From NCBI GenBank assembly GCA_020355985.1, contig CP070628.1, forward strand, positions 1,113,267 to 1,121,173: DNA of 7,907 nt, in the 5' to 3' direction. Shown in pieces: positions 5,564-7,907 of this stretch (the first letter of the stretch is position 1; each line of letters begins with the position of its first letter). The DNA is from Nitrospirota bacterium. GTDB taxonomy: Bacteria; Nitrospirota; Nitrospiria; Nitrospirales; UBA8639. The notes beneath the pieces are model-generated. The model was given only the letters and a program-made list of their open reading frames with translations, did not search any database and was not told the DNA's origin. The position numbers were made by a program, and so were the translations under genes.

Positions 5564-6150
5564 AATGAATCTCCTTTCTTCCCGCTTACTGAGCGGGAAT
5601 TCCCGATTCGGTTCATGGGAAGTCTGGATAACAGCATGCCCATTAAACAGGAATCGGTTAACCCGGCGTGAAGAAGCCCCGCCCCTACGATTGCAGGAAG
5701 GAGAAAGAATCCACTATGGACGGTGAAGCCCAAGCCGATCCCTATCAAGATCACTCCCCCTGCGATGGCTCGAACCTGACCCTCCAACGAAATTCGTTGT
5801 TGCCCTTTGATCACGGGTTTGCCTTCGTCAATCCAAGCTGTGATACCGCCTTCCAGAATTTCACAATTCGTCAGGCCATTGTTGGTTAAATATTCATAGG
5901 CTATTTTCACACGGTTTTGTGTTCGACACACCAACATGATGGAGCGTTCCTGTGAGAGGGTCTTCAGTTCGTCCACATAGGTATGTAAATCGGGCAAGGG
6001 TATGTTTCGAGCTCCAGAAATATGCACCCCCTCAAATTCTTGAGGTGTTCTGACATCGATATATAAAAATTCTTTCCTGGGATTCGAGAGCTCCTGCTTG
6101 CCATTTGTCTTTTCTGATTTCTGTTCTTGCTCTCGTAGCACAGTGCTCAT
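5560..6150 (-). CDS. YgaP-type membrane rhodanese (rhodanese plus DUF2892)
   Basis: A 196-residue protein with an N-terminal cytosolic rhodanese domain (about 25-115) and a C-terminal pair of membrane helices (about 126-145 and 147-166), the architecture of E. coli YgaP. The domain opens with Y-I-D-V-R-T-P-Q-E-F-E-G-V-H-I-S-G-A-R-N-I. The active-site loop is V-C-R-T-Q-N-R with catalytic Cys75, and it ends with L-E-G-G-I-T-A-W. The membrane part finishes T-D-S-C-L-M-G-M-L-L-S-R-L-P-M-N-R, typical of the DUF2892 tail. The likely job is to accept sulfane sulfur at Cys75 and pass it on at the inner face of the membrane. The ATG follows the dioxygenase stop by 22 bp with a GGGAG SD, and the gene overlaps the zinc-ribbon gene. 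The first about 25 residues are polar and low in conserved features. Confidence 0.9.
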   Translation of the reverse strand: MSTVLREQEQKSEKTNGKQELSNPRKEFLYIDVRTPQEFEGVHISGARNIPLPDLHTYVDELKTLSQERSIMLVCRTQNRVKIAYEYLTNNGLTNCEILEGGITAWIDEGKPVIKGQQRISLEGQVRAIAGGVILIGIGLGFTVHSGFFLLPAIVGAGLLHAGLTDSCLMGMLLSRLPMNRIGNSRSVSGKKGDSL

Positions 6151-6172
6151 ATATTATTCTCCCTTCACCAAA

Positions 6173-7603
6173 TTATCTTGTACAACTGACGGTGTATTCA
6201 GATTGAAGCTTGTGTTGGGGATGTCCCCATGTGGTGATCCAAGCGTCATAGCCTCCAATTAAATCCATGGGCTGTGGTCGTCCAGCCTGCTCCAAAATTC
6301 CAAGGGCCGCTGAAGATCGATAGCCGCTTGCGCAATAAACAACCACAGGGGTATTCACAGGAATTTTATGGAGTTGTTCAGCAAGGTGTGGCAAAGGGAT
6401 GTTGAGACTCTGGTCAATGTGGCCTGCTTCCCATTCTTTTTCCGAGCGCACATCGACGACTGTGGGCGGATGGGTCGTGGTCAACAGTTCGGCCAGCATT
6501 TGCGCTGAGACTCGTTGGCCTTTTTCAAGCAAATCGGGCCTTTGCCGAAGGGCCTGCATTCCGCCATCAAGATATCCCACAACTTGATCAAAGCCGATGC
6601 GGCCTAAACGCAGGATCGCCTCTTCTTCACTGCCAGGCTCTGTGATAAGAACCATGGGGCGTTTTGGGTCCAACAAAGTGCCTGCCCATGTGGCAAACTT
6701 ACCCGCTAATCCAATATTGAGACTGCCTTTCAGGTGCCCCCGGGCATAGTCCACGGCTTTTCTCACATCAAGGATCTGGACATCGTGTTGTTGATGCTCC
6801 ATCACCACCTCCAAAGAGAGAGGGTTTGCGCTTTTCCTCACCACCACTTCCAATGTTAAGCGGGCTTCTCGATTCATCTGTGCGTCGTATCCAAAGTAGG
6901 CAGGGGCCTCCTGCTGATCGGCCGTGACCAACCCGACAAATTCCTTTTTCGTCATGGGTTGCAGTGCGTAGTTTTCCCATCGTTGTCTTCCTAATGTTGA
7001 GACCGTCTCACTACTCAGGTTTTTGCCGCACATGGAGCCTGCTCCATGCGCGGGATAGACTAGGGTTTCATCAGGGAGGGGCATCAATTTGTTTCGGAGG
7101 GAATCAAACAATTGACCGCCCAACTCTTCGGCAGTGGTTCCCATCGAAGCCATCAAATCCGGACGACCTACATCACCGATGAACAAGGTATCGCCGGTCA
7201 GGATACTATGCGGACGCTTGTAACTGGTGCCCAGGTCATAGACGGCCAATGAAATACTTTCCGGTGTATGGCCAGGAGTTTCCAGCACCTGGATTCTGAC
7301 CTTCCCAAACTCCAGAACTTCTCCATCCTTGAAAGGTGTCATAGGAAAATCAGCCTGGGCTTTGGATCCCATGCAGATTTCCGCCCCGGTGTGTTTTTGC
7401 AGTTCCAGGTGCCCGGCTAGAAAATCAGCGTGAAAATGAGTGAGGAAGACAGAACGAATATGCCACCGGTGGGCACGGGCTTCCTGAAGATATTGATCGA
7501 CATCGCGTTGAGGGTCGACAACGACGGCTGTTTTTGTGCCTTCATCAGCAATCATGTAGGAGGCATGGGCTAAACATTGTAAGTAAAACTGTTTCACAAT
7601 CAT
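6173..7603 (-). CDS. Persulfide dioxygenase (MBL fold) fused to two rhodanese domains
   Basis: A 476-residue cytosolic protein of the ETHE1-like persulfide dioxygenase class, expected to oxidise glutathione (or another low-molecular-weight) persulfide with O2 to sulfite and free thiol. The metallo-beta-lactamase domain (about 1-240) has T-H-F-H-A-D-F-L-A-G-H (His56, His58, Asp60, His65), H112 in T-P-G-H-T-P-E-S, Asp138 in T-G-D-T-L-F-I-G-D-V-G-R-P-D, and His186 in Y-P-A-H-G-A-G-S. Two rhodanese domains follow. The first (about 262-352) has no Cys in its loop (L-I-T-E-P-G-S) and should be inactive. The second (about 366-462) has V-Y-C-A-S-G-Y-R-S-S with Cys424 and should be active. The ATG has AGGAG seven bases upstream and a sigma-54 promoter about 66 bp away. 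It heads the minus-strand gene set. Confusion with a glyoxalase II is unlikely because of the G-D-V-G-R-P-D motif and the fusion. Confidence 0.93.
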   Translation of the reverse strand: MIVKQFYLQCLAHASYMIADEGTKTAVVVDPQRDVDQYLQEARAHRWHIRSVFLTHFHADFLAGHLELQKHTGAEICMGSKAQADFPMTPFKDGEVLEFGKVRIQVLETPGHTPESISLAVYDLGTSYKRPHSILTGDTLFIGDVGRPDLMASMGTTAEELGGQLFDSLRNKLMPLPDETLVYPAHGAGSMCGKNLSSETVSTLGRQRWENYALQPMTKKEFVGLVTADQQEAPAYFGYDAQMNREARLTLEVVVRKSANPLSLEVVMEHQQHDVQILDVRKAVDYARGHLKGSLNIGLAGKFATWAGTLLDPKRPMVLITEPGSEEEAILRLGRIGFDQVVGYLDGGMQALRQRPDLLEKGQRVSAQMLAELLTTTHPPTVVDVRSEKEWEAGHIDQSLNIPLPHLAEQLHKIPVNTPVVVYCASGYRSSAALGILEQAGRPQPMDLIGGYDAWITTWGHPQHKLQSEYTVSCTR

Positions 7604-7667
7604 GGCACGACTCCTTTCGGGCTATATCTCGTCCCTGGGTATTTTTATTCCTTAATTAAAGCAATAA

Positions 7668-7683
7668 AGCAATGCCTATGCCA
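7668..7683 (-). promoter_or_regulatory. Sigma-54 (-24/-12) promoter before the persulfide dioxygenase operon
   Basis: The minus strand reads TGGCATAGGCATTGCT, which fits TGGCAY-N5-TTGCW with GG and GC separated by exactly 10 bases. The predicted start is near 7657, giving a leader of about 54 bases before the ATG at 7603. It has the same geometry as the promoter at 317-332: similar distance to its start codon, AT-rich DNA upstream, then a GTTAAC palindrome. Confidence 0.82.
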
Positions 7684-7690
7684 TGTTGCG

Positions 7691-7747
7691 TTATTAAAAT
7701 AAAATTTAAAATTTAAAATAAAAACATATATTTATATATTTTTATTT
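7691..7747. promoter_or_regulatory. AT-only spacer, probable bent DNA between enhancer and sigma-54 promoter
   Basis: Of these 57 bases only one (C at 7725) is not A or T. The left part carries tandem AAAATTT units (7701-7707, 7708-7714, then AAAAT). Such A-tracts bend or soften DNA and lie exactly between the sigma-54 promoter and the GTTAAC palindrome, where looping is needed. No clear IHF consensus was found here. A sigma-70 promoter could also hide in this tract, but I see no convincing -35/-10 pair. Confidence 0.4.
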
Positions 7748-7786
7748 GTGCTAGGTGTGACGAAGTAATTTATTAGTAAGGTAAAT

Positions 7787-7842
7787 GGATAACATAAATC
7801 GTTAACCGCTAACTTAACAAGTTAACGGTTCTTATCTGTTAA
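7787..7842. promoter_or_regulatory. Palindromic GTTAAC element, probable bEBP upstream activating sequence (site B)
   Basis: AACCGCTAACTT (7804-7815) and AAGTTAACGGTT (7819-7830) form an inverted repeat matching at 11 of 12 positions, with an AAC centre. GTTAAC also occurs at 7801-7806 and 7821-7826, and GGATAAC at 7787-7793. TTATCTGTTAA (7832-7842) is the reverse complement of the TTAACAGATAA at 450-460 in site A. The palindrome centre lies about 160 bp upstream of the predicted sigma-54 start near 7657. Both sites have a near-perfect palindrome centred on three bases, containing GTTAAC, with the shared 11-mer on one side. Confidence 0.6.
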
Positions 7843-7907
7843 AAAATAGATTTTAGTTTGCAGAGGTTTAATGGATAAATCGTGAATTTAGTGAGCTCAG
7901 GGGCCTG
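7843..7907. other. Upstream flank, no gene identified
   Basis: No start, ribosome-binding site or conserved coding pattern is visible here. On the minus strand, two of the three frames entering from the right edge stay open for a short way and then stop at 7871-7869 and 7843-7841 or so, so the tail of a neighbouring gene cannot be excluded. CAGG-GG-CCTG at the very end is a small palindrome of no clear meaning. Confidence 0.3.

Noticed and set aside
5654..5664. GGTTAACC word inside the membrane rhodanese gene as a third enhancer site
   Set aside because: It is within conserved coding sequence, lacks the longer palindrome and the TTAACAGATAA word, and has no sigma-54 promoter at looping distance that serves a gene start.
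7691..7842. Possible replication origin (AT-rich tract plus GGATAAC and TTATCTGTT words)
   Set aside because: The words match the DnaA box TTATNCACA poorly, there is no cluster, and no dnaA, dnaN or parAB gene lies nearby; the enhancer and sigma-54 layout explains the region better.
1..7907. CRISPR array, insertion sequence, prophage, tRNA or rRNA
   Set aside because: No regularly spaced repeats, transposase or integrase motifs, terminal inverted repeats with target duplications, or cloverleaf-like segments were found on either strand.

Overview
The window looks like a bacterial chromosome segment of moderate GC content in which every recognisable gene lies on the minus strand. Read in the direction of transcription (from high to low coordinates) the order is: a persulfide dioxygenase fused to two rhodanese domains (7603-6173); a membrane-anchored YgaP-type rhodanese (6150-5560); a small zinc-ribbon protein (5563-5342); an exported DUF1264 protein (5264-4746); an exported mono-haem cytochrome c (4685-4233); a small probably exported protein of unknown function (4211-3807); pyruvate kinase (3636-2197); a CoA-disulfide/persulfide reductase with a C-terminal rhodanese domain (2169-517); and the start of a response-regulator receiver domain that runs off the left edge (254-1). 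Gene content, codon style and the receiver sequence would suit a Nitrospirota-type chemolithotroph (for example a lower-GC Nitrospira), but this is an impression from protein style and not a demonstrated assignment.

The theme is sulfane-sulfur (persulfide) handling. The dioxygenase should oxidise low-molecular-weight persulfide to sulfite, the rhodanese domains should move sulfane sulfur between carriers, and the CoADR-rhodanese protein should reduce persulfides with NAD(P)H. The DUF1264 protein, cytochrome c and small secreted protein would form a periplasmic block in the same transcription direction. Their link to sulfur is inferred only from position. Pyruvate kinase seems to be a metabolic passenger between the two halves of the sulfur set.

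The most interesting signal is in the intergenic DNA. Two regions carry a clean sigma-54 (-24/-12) promoter: one 64 bp before the response-regulator ATG (317-332) and one 66 bp before the persulfide dioxygenase ATG (7668-7683). Each has, roughly 120-150 bp further upstream, a palindrome built on GTTAAC (436-454 and 7804-7830), and the two palindromic regions share the 11-mer TTAACAGATAA. This is the expected layout of an enhancer-binding-protein (bEBP) upstream activating sequence with a looped sigma-54 promoter. It suggests that one activator, not encoded in the visible part, co-controls the persulfide operon and the response regulator. Sigma-54 control of persulfide dioxygenase genes by the sulfane-sulfur sensor FisR is known in Cupriavidus; the response-regulator target and the GTTAAC site are the new parts here.

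Other points are a frameshift at an A7 tract in the response-regulator gene, two perfect intercistronic hairpins that bracket the DUF1264 gene, and a G8 run at the ribosome-binding site of the small secreted protein. No tRNA, rRNA, insertion sequence, CRISPR array or convincing intrinsic terminator was seen.
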